DNA of 64,000 bases from the NCBI RefSeq assembly GCF_002775205.1, contig NC_036451.1, forward strand, positions 20,198,351-20,262,350, given 5' to 3'. The translations under genes and the position numbers were made by a program. A model generated the notes under the pieces. The model did not search any database and was not told the origin of the DNA. It saw nothing but the letters and a program-made list of their open reading frames with translations. This stretch comes from Xiphophorus maculatus. Lineage: Eukaryota > Chordata > Actinopteri > Cyprinodontiformes > Poeciliidae. This document shows positions 55,124 through 64,000 of the stretch, piece after piece. Position 1 is the stretch's first letter. The number at the start of each line of letters is the position of its first letter.

Positions 55124-55583
55124 GACAAAAGCTTGTCTCTCCTCTCAGAAGCACAACAGCGCGAAGAACGGCGTCAGCTGATTCCTGCTTCCGTATTATT
55201 GTCCATCTGTGCAACACGACGAGATTCCGGACAGAAACACCGACTCCAACAAACGTTTTTCCTTAGTCAGAGATGCTTTGATGCCCGAAACGGACTGCTG
55301 ATTCAAACGATATTTCATCTCGTCTGTTCCCTTAACATTGTCTCTAACTAGCAAAACAACCGAACAACGTGAGAAGTGTACTTTCCAAACTGTTCGGAAA
55401 CCGAAACGATCCGGTGTTCGAGCGGAAATTTTACACTTTCTGTTTTCCCAAAAGGAAGTGGGTCTGTGAATGTGGCTGGATGAGGTAAGGAATTTCCCCC
55501 CGCAGATTTTACAAACTCTTTTTTGTTGACTCTCACTTGTTTGTGCAGACGCATAATCTAGTGTCAAATTGTTCTCTGTAGTT
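55124..55583. promoter_or_regulatory. Bidirectional borcs8/rfxank promoter
   Basis: The start codons of the two divergent genes are 460 bp apart. The interval has no TATA box and holds ETS-type sites: GCTTCCG near 55184, CGGAAA near 55420 and AAGGAAGTG near 55452. On the plus strand a consensus donor, GATGAG followed by GTAAGG (GT at 55485), and an acceptor before 55582 indicate a short noncoding first exon for rfxank. Confidence 0.7.
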
Positions 55584-58413
55584 ATGATGGAGAGCAGAGA
55601 TGATGAAGAGGTTACAAATGGCCATCACATTCAGCAGCCTAATGCTGCTGAACATTCTTCCAGTTCAACACGTGGAAATCCAAACGGTATTATATCTTCC
55701 ACAGGTGCTCACATTCTTGACACTTTACACTACCAGAGTATTCTATGTCATCTGATTATGGTAGTCTTAGATTGGATGGACTGTAAATAAAATATCCCCT
55801 CTGTCTATGTCCACTAACATGGATGTGTTTTCTCTGATTGGTACTCTAGAGATGGATGTGGAGGAGGATGACATCTTTAAACACTCCACTACTTTGACCA
55901 ACAAGCAGCGTGGGAATGAAGTAACAGTACGTCCAGCAACATTAGACTGTAAGTAAATGCACTTAGAAATGTGCAGTTTCAAAAACCAGGAGACTATTTG
56001 CAGGCACAAAAGTCCATATTTATTTGGGACTTTTGATGGTGCATCCTAGCCGTCCACACATTGGCAGTGTTTAAAAAAACAATAATTGAGTAGAACACCT
56101 ATAATTTATAGTATGTTTTCCATAAGCTTAATATAACCTGGAATATGTTGGAGCACCAGTGCCACTGTCCACAGTGACAGTAGTTAACAGGGCCATGAAC
56201 TGAAATGGTGCAGATCCAGAGGGAACTATTTGAGCTGTTTTCCACATTGACAAGAAGTCCATTTGGAGTTGTCAAAATATGGTTCTCAAACCAAAGATCA
56301 CCATGTCCACCATGCTGGACAGCTGGCAGCTCAAATCCTTCAACATCTTAACAATTTCGTCATTACGTATTTCAGTGCCATCCTCAACCATAATTGATAA
56401 ATTCATGGACTATGCTTAAAATTATGCTTGAATTTAAAAGTTCATTTAAATGTGTTGGTTCACCCAAACAAGTGGTCATATATTCAGCCAGAAGCCTGCT
56501 GATAGCTACAAAAAGTATTCCGCAGGGGTATTTATGGCTAAGAAACATTTATCCAAACATTGGTCATGATGATTTTATGTATTAGACAAAATCTGCAATA
56601 AATTCAAATGAACAGTGTTTTACTAGCTCTTTGAAGTTGTTTGTCATATCAGTCCATCCAGAAAAAATAAAAATAAAACAAGATAAAAAGTTGTCAATAG
56701 TTAAAAGCCCAAAATGGAGATGACTTTTATTACCCCCATGAATGCGTGTAAACCTCTGGTCAAAACAGTAGGTGTTTCATCATCGTTTCTGGATTATTTG
56801 CATCAGTTATTTTTTAACCTCCCAACAGCTCTGTCCATACATCAGCTAGCAGCTCAGGGTGACGTTTTGCAAGTGGCTGCACATCTAAGTAAAGGTAAGA
56901 AAAATCCCTTCCTGTTGTTTTGAAAAATACTTGATTCCACAATCCCGAGTGTTTTGTGTTTTTATCTTGCAGACGGCTCAGTGCTCACCACGCAGGATGA
57001 TCGGGGTTTTACGCCCCTCATGTGGGCGGCTGCGTTTGGAGAAAAAGCTATGGTGGACTTTCTCTTGGAAAAGGTTAGGAGAAAAAAACAAGACACGCAT
57101 TACATAGAAACTCTTAAGTGTCATTTTCAATGAAATAAAAATTTCATAGAAATATACTTTAAAGGGTGCGGATCCCAACACAATTGCAAGGGAGCGAGAG
57201 AGCGCCCTGACTCTGGCCAGCTCTGGCGGCTACGTGGACATCGTCGAGTCTCTCCTCAGACATGGAGTGGACATTAACACCTACGACTGGGTACAGCTGG
57301 GACTTTAGACATTTCCTTCACACATGCTGAATATATATCAGCAGAACAAGTTATATGTTAAAATATAACCACTGCTTTTTTTTTTATTCCCAGAATGGTG
57401 GAACTCCTCTTCTTTATGCTGTACGAGGGAACCACATCAAATGTGTAGAAGCTCTACTTGGTACATTGCATGTTTTTTTTATACAAAATAAAAGAATATA
57501 TATAATAATAGTAGTAACACTCGATTAAAGCAGGTTTATTCTAACAATGGTAATCTCTTACAGGGAAAGGAGCAGATATGACCATAGAATCAGACTCTGG
57601 CTACAGTCCAATGGCCTTAGCTGTTGCACTTGGACACAAAAAACGTATGTATTAGATTGTTCCAAGGAGTTACATTTGCTCTCATTTTGTCATGTTAAAA
57701 CCACAAACTGCATTGTAATTTATTAGAATTTTATGTGATAGAAAAAAACAACTCATTTTGAATGCAAGTTAACAAGTTTAAATTTTTAATCAGATTGTTC
57801 TGCTATTAGCTTTTAGTGGCTTATTATTTGACGTAACCCGATTTCAAACCACCCAACAAATTTATTCATGGCCTTGTTGTTCTACATGACTGCTCAGTTC
57901 ACAAATGTTCTTTAAAAGAAAAAAAAAAAACCCAAAACATCAAAGGCCTTCAAAGTGCAGCTGTAGTTACACTGAGATTAAAATACACTCAAACTATTTA
58001 CCCACTTCTGGTTATCTGTTGCACAAAATTTTATTCAGGCATGACAAGTTAAAACGTCTTGAATAAATATTAAAATCACACTTTCAGATTTGTGGTAAAA
58101 AGAAAAAAAGGAACACCATGAATCCATGTACCATGAATTACTATTTTTGCTTAGTTTTCTTTTCTTTTTTTTTGCATAAAATCCCAAATAAAGAAATTAA
58201 AGATTATAGTTGTAATTAACCAAAATGTGTAAAAGTTAATGGAATATGAATACTTTTGCAAGGCAATAATTACAAGTATCAATTTAAACCATTTTTAAAA
58301 GTTTTTGTCATAAATTATCTGTAAAAAAACAAACAACATTTTTTTCCTCCCTTTCTCTTCTAGTTCAGAAAGTGTTGGAGGACCACATCCTGAAACTCTA
58401 CAAGCCAACATGA
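55584..58413 (+). CDS. rfxank: RFX-associated ankyrin-containing protein, 8 coding exons
   Basis: Ankyrin subunit of the RFX complex, which with RFX5 and RFXAP binds the X box of MHC class II promoters in the nucleus. Coding exons: 55584-55686, 55850-55948, 56829-56894, 56973-57073, 57165-57290, 57394-57460, 57564-57644 and 58364-58413, giving 230 residues against 260 in human. The N-terminal third is acidic and poorly conserved, then [15 protein letters not shown] leads into ankyrin repeats: [11 protein letters not shown] near 69, [14 protein letters not shown] near 100, [16 protein letters not shown] near 135, [20 protein letters not shown] near 166 and [14 protein letters not shown] near 199. 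The end, DHILKLY, matches the human end. Two ATG codons lie in tandem at the start. I used the first; the second would shorten the protein by one residue. Confidence 0.96.
57660..58275. mobile_element. Internally deleted Tc1-like copy in rfxank intron 7
   Basis: The left side has TTTTGTCATGTTAAAACCAC and TTTTATGTGATAG. The right side ends ATGAATACTTTTGCAAGGCA, the typical outer end of the fish family. The middle lacks transposase sequence, so it behaves like a MITE derivative. Confidence 0.65.
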
Positions 58414-58418
58414 CGTCA

Positions 58419-58424
58419 AATAAA
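58419..58424 (+). terminator. rfxank: First poly(A) signal after rfxank
   Basis: AATAAA begins only 6 nt after the stop codon. Further AATAAA hexamers follow at about 58685 and 59025, so alternative ends are possible. Confidence 0.4.
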
Positions 58425-58536
58425 CCCGTAGAAACATTAGGCAGAAGACGCTTTGCTCACATCAATGCAACATTTAGAGGGTAAAAACATCCGTCACATC
58501 GACAAAACACAACAGAAGATAGAAATGTAAAATGGA

Positions 58537-58542
58537 TTTATT
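58537..58542 (-). terminator. nr2c2ap: Poly(A) signal for nr2c2ap (candidate)
   Basis: Plus-strand TTTATT is AATAAA on the nr2c2ap strand, about 450 nt after its stop. If used, the 3' UTRs of nr2c2ap and a longer rfxank form overlap. Confidence 0.4.
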
Positions 58543-58992
58543 TATGCACTTACAGTTTAAAAAAAAGAAAAAAAACAGTTGGTTTTTTTTTGACAGTTTA
58601 TGTAAAAGCTATTTTGAAAGAATGAATGAAATGTCAATTGTTCTGTAGAATTGTTTTGAATGGAATTGGGGGAAAAAAAGCCTTAATAAAATGCTATTTT
58701 TCGATATATCGGTCGTGTAATTCAAAAGGCACAATATACATTTTTAAACGCAGCAAACTTTTCACATCACTATGGCCATCAACGTGTCCAATGTGTGCAT
58801 TTTCCTGTTTCACTGACGTGAAGTGAAACTTCCACACAGACGTCTGAACGCAGCAATACCAAAAAAGGCCACGTTTGCATCAGTTCACAAGGTGGCATTA
58901 CAGATGACATGTTTTCCAAGTGTCACCACACCACCCTTTACTTTGGCCACGGGTTATTTCCTCTCTCATGAGAGCATGAAAAAAAAAGATGC

Positions 58993-61523
58993 TCATGAGG
59001 TTTTTTCCCCCAAAATGTCCAAGGAATAAACAATGATTCTCCCAAAAAAGTCGGTGCTGTTCTCAAACAGTATTTTTACTTTGTCCACGGTGGGGGCCTC
59101 CTGTATGGGAAAGCTGTGGGTGTGGAGTTAAGAACAAAATACGGGTGGCGATAATGAACAACATGGTCAGAAAAATATTGTCCAATAACTATTATGAGCC
59201 GAACAGAACAGCAACAGGAAGCGTGCTGTTCTTTGAAGTTACATTTCTGTAAGAAGAGCAAATGCGTAAAACTGTTTCATTTTCTGTTTTATATTAACTG
59301 CTGGATACAAGAAAAAAATATTAGGTAATTAATGCAAATGTTTTTGTTCTGATTTTTTTTATTTTTAAATGGCACTTCAAAATGGCTTTAAGCCGTTACT
59401 AATATTTTCATTTCATCAAGTCATCTTAACGTGCAGGTGCTTCTCAATAAATGTTTTTCAGCTGGAAAAGTGAAAATCCAACCATATAAATTCATCACAC
59501 AAAGATTAATGAGTACAAAAATCTTTTAGACAAGTAGTAGTGAACATACAAGTTTCACGTTTTGAAGTAAAATATTAACAATGTATTGTCGCCTTAATAA
59601 AAGTAATTTTTTTTTGCCAAAAGTGATTTTGGCAGAAAGAAAATATATCGCTGCCTTTTAATTGCCAAAATATGAATTAGGCAAAAAAAAACAAAAAAAC
59701 ACTTTTGGCAAAAAATGACTTTAGTGGCAATATTAAGCTTTTCCCTAATGTTTAATTTAATGAGAAGCACCTGCAGGCATGTCTTGTGAACATGCAACAT
59801 GCATGACAGTAGTCCTAATGTAAACATTTGAGTGAGGATATCTGAAGACAGTTATTGTCCTCTGGGTAAAACTGGCTCAACTCTGTGAAGTCTCCGTCTT
59901 TGCAGCAACCTGCAGAAAGCACAAACAAATATAGTTTGCATCATCTTGTCGCGCTTGCTACAGGAAACTCTAAAGTTAGAATGGCAAATACTTCTTTCAA
60001 GAAACTGCAACGTTTACCTTCTAATCTGCATGTTTTAGCCGAAAAGCCGCCCTGGAATTGGAGTTTCACCACGGAGACTTTTACCGATCGAGGAAACTCC
60101 AGCAGCACCCACTGACAGTCCCCCTGACAAAGAGAAGACAACGACTGAGCCACACTGTGACGTGGACAGTACAATATGTCATAAAAAAATGCAGTTTTCT
60201 ATTTTCTGAACTCCTGGAAGTCTAGAAAATATGCTGCACATTGGAACAAAACCCTAATTGTTTATAATCATTTCAAGTAAATACGTATTCAACAAAATTC
60301 AAATTTAAGAAATTCTGATATCTTCAGTTCTGATTAAGTAAAAGAACATTTACATGCAGGATGTTCAGCTGAAATTATTATTTTTGCCGACAATCACTGT
60401 TGTCAACTTTAAAAGGTTTAGGATCTATTAATAAGTTATGCTGCAGTTGCACCTTTAGAAAGCTAGAGAAACTTATCTGCAAAAAATCTGGTCAATTAGT
60501 TTCCTAAATGCCCAACAGAATGCTAATTCTAATGAATGTTTTGTAATTCTGTGCTTGGTGCACATACTTATTTTGAATATAATTCTTAACTCAATAAAGC
60601 TAACTGTGTTGAGGCAAACGGTATCATTTAATGTCTCGCTTATTTAAAAAAAAGCATCCTTATCAATATTAGGCCAACATGGTCTCAGCTTTTTATCTTT
60701 TCTATTCAAGTCTGACTTTCAAGAAGAAGAAATGTTAGAGAAAAAAAATCCCAAATGATAGAAAATATGAGGACTGAGTCAAACTAACCATCTTTGGCTG
60801 CTACACTCACTTTTTGCACAACCGAAGAAGGAGGAGAAAGTTGAGCTATCAGACAAACAAAAACAGAGTAACCAGGCTTTAGGGTCAAAGTCGGCATGCT
60901 ACGGGGATTAAATAGTGCAGAGAAACGTGTCCCCAGACCATTATACCACCTCCAAACCTTTTTCTTAATGTTGTGTACATCAGGTTCTGACTTAACCATC
61001 TGAAGGTTACTCTGACATTTGCCAGGAGTTTTTGTTAACTCAGTAACCACTCCCTGGATATTTTTTTTGTTTTACTTCTTTTGGACTATCAAAACCCCAA
61101 TATTACGCAAAACAACAAGAGGTACAAAGTCACTTTAAATCCTCATTCTTTCTCACCCTTGGTTTCTAACTCAAGTCATCTTCACTGGACTAGATGTCTA
61201 AATCAGCTTTATTTCTTCACGATGCAACACTGTTTACTGTAAAAAAATAAAATAAAATAATAATAATAATAATAACATGAACTTGGAACAAAGCTGTCAC
61301 TTTATTTTCTTACCTGGTCCGAGTTCCAGCAGGTTTCTTCATTACAGTCGAACATGAACTTTTTCCCAAACTGCTTTACGTCTCTGTTTAGCACTGAACT
61401 CACCCTAAAAGGACAAGAATTTGGGGATATTTAGTATCTGGAGGAGCATAGTAATTATTTCTGAATGAATAACAATTTTATTCACCTGCTTTGAGTTTCG
61501 CTACAGATCAGCTGAGAAGCCAT
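58993..61523 (-). CDS. nr2c2ap: Nuclear receptor 2C2-associated protein, 5 exons
   Basis: Cofactor reported to bind and repress the nuclear receptor NR2C2 (TR4). The fold is of the F5/8 type C, galactose-binding kind. Coding exons in transcription order: 61523-61486, 61404-61314, 60123-60018, 59909-59842 and 59115-58993, giving 141 residues against about 139 in human. Conserved blocks are RVSSVLNRD and QFGKKFMFDCNEETCWNSDQ in exon 2, QWVLLEFPRSVKVSVVKLQF and QGGFSAKTCRLEG in exon 3, FYPEDNNCLQ in exon 4, and LFENSTDFFGRIIVYSLDIL followed by GEKTS in exon 5. The first three introns are GT-AG. The last can only be joined in phase with human-like protein as an AT-AC intron. Confidence 0.93.
59116..59841 (-). 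other. nr2c2ap: U12-type AT-AC intron of nr2c2ap
   Basis: The 726-nt intron starts ATATCCTCAC right after CTTCAG and ends TTCTTAACTCCACACCCAC right before AGCTTTCCC. The first seven bases match the minor-spliceosome donor consensus ATATCCTT. TTCTTAAC resembles the U12 branch site and lies about 12 nt from the terminal AC. Joining gives Leu-Gln-Ser-Phe-Pro-Ile, like human Leu-Gln-Thr-Phe-Pro-Ile. No GT donor gives this join. Confidence 0.85.
60840..61030 (-). mobile_element. Repeat scrap in nr2c2ap intron 2
   Basis: CCCCAGACCATTATACCACC and nearby CATCAGGTTCTGACTTAACC look like part of a dispersed DNA-transposon family seen often in fish. Its class is not certain. Confidence 0.35.
61254..61275. 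repeat. Short ATA microsatellite in nr2c2ap intron 2
   Basis: A run of AATAAT units lies about 40 bp from the exon 2 donor. Confidence 0.8.
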
Positions 61524-62945
61524 ACTCACAATTTGCCGTAAAGCGTTGTGTCCACGTGGTGTTATTTTTACGACGGCCAACATGGAACATCGTGCTTCCC
61601 ACGGCCACTAGATGGAGCCCTCGATCCATCTTCACCTTCTCCTTGAGTAACACATTTATGTCTGTTACTGATATCACAGAAAGGGGAAATAAAAGTCAGC
61701 GCATATTAATCAAGATCTCCGTAGATAACACACAGTATTGTTTATTTACTTATTAAAAACTCTCTTTGGTCATTACAGGTGAAATTACAGTTCTCCAGCA
61801 TGTCCCTGCCATGATCATTGTTGATTAAAGGTCACCGAGATAAACATGTATTCAGAAGAGAGGAGCCTGGTCAGTGAAGTTGAGTCAGTCAGCTTCAAAT
61901 GACGAAAAGATTAACAAAAGGGAAAGGTTGTACACGTTGATGTTTTTGGCATTTCACAGGTGACTGCATATGCGGCATAAAAATAATCAAAAATAATGTC
62001 AGCTCAAGATTTTAAAGCTTTTCCCAGGGACCATATCCCCACGTCTCTGTTTCATAACCTGGCAACCAATAACACGGAAGAGCAAGTGTGTGTGACTATG
62101 TGTGTGTATTTGTGAAGAGGTTAGCCTACTCATTACTGATGGAGAAGTCCTGCTGAGGCTTTGTCACAGAGTCCCCTCAGTGCAGATAATCAATAGGTCT
62201 GAAATACAAAACCTGATGAAACCCAGACTCCTTGAAGACTGCCCATAAGGGAGTACTGAAGGGTGATTGTATTGTCAGGTTTGGACTCTGCCCAACCCCC
62301 TTATTCAGGAACCCCCTCTGAGACACGCACACACACAATCACATTCTTACCGTATCTGCACCCAATGTCACTTTGACTTTGTGATCTATTAGAGGAAATG
62401 CTTGCTCCCAAACAGCGATTAGGTAGATGCAAGAAGGACACCCACATGACTTCCAGGTGGGAAATATTTCGAGCTTAAGAATGCGGCGCAGCAATTTATT
62501 CGGCGGAAGCCACTCTAGTTGTTTGGCTGGTTTGTAAATACCTTTAAGTATATGTAAAGCTGTTAATCAGATGTGCTGCCTCCACAATTAACTTACCAGG
62601 TGCTCATTAGTCTGCATGACAAAAATAATATCCTGAACCAAAGCCGTGTGCAATGCCCACCTGGCAAACAGTCCCACGAGGGTCTCTCATGAGTGAGTGA
62701 TGAGCTGTTGTTCTGACTCATAAAATGGTGCCCATGTGGGTCTCTAATGATCCCAAGGTGGGCTGCAAGTGGGTCATTTGCTCTGAGAACACATGTGCTC
62801 TTTTTGTGTCGTGTACGTGACTAGATAAAACCAGACAACCAAAGTGGTCTTAAGGAGGTTAGCTCAAAACCTAAACTGGAATACAACATTGTACCCTTTA
62901 CTTGGGAAACTTCAATACAGTATGTATCAGCAAATTCAGAAACCC
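61524..62945. other. Upstream of nr2c2ap; no further gene seen
   Basis: The first 120 bp probably holds the nr2c2ap promoter (CACGTGG near 61553, CpGs). Beyond it I see no exon. A stretch near 62640-62780 with repeated GTGGGTC/CCCAC-type words resembles a dispersed fish repeat but is not classifiable. Confidence 0.45.
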
Positions 62946-62951
62946 AATGTC

Positions 62952-64000
62952 CAGTGCCTATAAAAATACTCCCCCACTTGGATGCTTTACATTTTTATTG
63001 TTTTTGCAAATCAATCACGATATTAATATTCATCCCCTTCAAGCCATTATTTAGTAGACAGGCTTTTGGCTGCAGTCACAATATGGCGTCTGTGTAGACA
63101 GGTCCCAATTGGGTTTTCACACCTGGACCCTGCAGTTTTACTACTTTCTTTCTTGAAAATCCATTCCAGCTCTGTCAGGTTGCATGGAGATCAGCTGTGA
63201 ACAGCCCTTCTTACGCCCTACTACAAATCGTCTGTCGAATTCCAGTCTGAACTTTGACTTAGCCACTTCAAAACATCCGCCTTGTAGTCTCCAAACCATT
63301 TCTGTGTAGCTTTAGCCGGATGGTTTTGGTTCAGTGTTTTGCTGGAACATAAATGCTCCCTGAAGTCATACTTTTCTTGCAGATGGAAACAAATTTCCAT
63401 CCAGGATTTTATTCTGATTAATTTATTTCATCTTCTACCTTTTTCAGAAAAGCCTCCCCACAACATGATACCGCCATGTGTCACAGTGGGGATGGTGGCG
63501 TGTTTGTTCACCAAACATAGTATCTTGTCTAGTGGCCAAAAAGCTTAATTGGTCTCACCAGACCAAAACATCTTTCTTCCACTTGACCAATGAGTTTCCC
63601 AAGTTCCTTTTGGTAAACTCTAGTCAAGTCTTTCATTCCCACTCTCCCATAAAGACAACATTTGTTGCATGCAGACTCTCTCCAACCAACCATCTTCGCT
63701 CCTTCTAGAAGTCAGAAGTGTTCTGGTGGCCTCGCTCACTGGTCTCCTTCTTGCACACTCACTCAGTTTGTGAAGACAACATGATCCATTCAGTTTTACA
63801 CACGTGTCATACTGTATTTCTTCCATTTCTTGATGATGAATTTAACTCCAGAGGATGTTCAGTCCCTTAGAGATTCTTTTTTGTATCCATCCCCTGACTT
63901 GTTCTCTTTAAAAACCTCTTTTTCAGATTTTTTTGGAGTTTTGTCCTTGGGTGAAAGACCTTGCCTGTTTGTGGCAAGGAGTCTTGCCACCAGTGGCAAG
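62952..64000 (-). mobile_element. Tc1-like transposon, cut by window edge
   Basis: The left end CAGTGCCTATAAAAATACTC matches the outer end of fish Tc1-like families (CAGTGCCTTGCAAAAGTATT). Inside, antisense transposase-like strings occur: CCTCCCCACAACATGATACC, TTGGTCTCACCAGACCAAAA, GTTGCATGCAGACTCTCTCC. The transposase is broken by frameshifts. The right end lies outside the window. Confidence 0.8.

Noticed and set aside
56150-56345. Inverted words around CACTGTCCACAGTG in rfxank intron 2
   Set aside because: The palindrome is only 14 bp, and the region cannot be tied to a known repeat family by eye.

Overview
This window is vertebrate nuclear DNA, almost certainly from a teleost fish. It has short multi-exon genes with GT-AG introns, AT-rich noncoding DNA, many microsatellites (TCTA, AT, CA, CT, ATT), and remnants of fish-type Tc1-like, hAT, foldback-MITE, LINE and SINE repeats. 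It carries a gene neighbourhood that in human lies in 19p13.11. All gene models were built by hand from splice signals, reading phase and remembered family sequences. Each one closes in frame from ATG to stop.

Layout: 1-13.5 kb holds no gene I can prove. It contains microsatellites, a CpG-rich block at about 3.1-4.5 kb that may be the 5' end of a gene running left out of the window, a candidate regulatory element near 7.9-8.3 kb, and old Tc1-like copies. Six genes follow: tmem161a (+, 13.67-17.57 kb, 11 exons, 496 aa), mef2b (-, 32.32-24.05 kb, 8 coding exons, 408 aa, probable noncoding first exon near 37.7-38.05 kb), tmem221 (+, 46.46-50.46 kb, 3 exons, 310 aa), borcs8 (-, 55.12-51.59 kb, 5 exons, 130 aa), rfxank (+, 55.58-58.41 kb, 8 coding exons, 230 aa) and nr2c2ap (-, 61.52-58.99 kb, 5 exons, 141 aa). 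The right end, from 62.95 kb, is a Tc1-like element cut by the window edge.

The genes are not a pathway. mef2b is a MADS-box transcription factor, rfxank is the ankyrin subunit of the RFX complex that drives MHC class II transcription, borcs8 is a BORC subunit that positions lysosomes, nr2c2ap is a nuclear-receptor cofactor, and tmem161a and tmem221 are multi-pass membrane proteins. borcs8 and rfxank are head to head with 460 bp between start codons, so they probably share a promoter. tmem161a/mef2b, tmem221/borcs8 and rfxank/nr2c2ap are convergent pairs.

The strongest unusual observations are: an apparent U12-type AT-AC intron in nr2c2ap; a 543-bp near-perfect foldback element at 41.3-41.85 kb; three related hAT-like MITEs with recognisable 8-bp target duplications, two of them in opposite orientation in the tmem161a transcript; a 21-bp-stem hairpin in the predicted mef2b 3' UTR; a phospho-SUMO switch motif in the fish Mef2b tail; and tmem221 lying between mef2b and borcs8, which are neighbours in human. 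I found no wholly new gene system.
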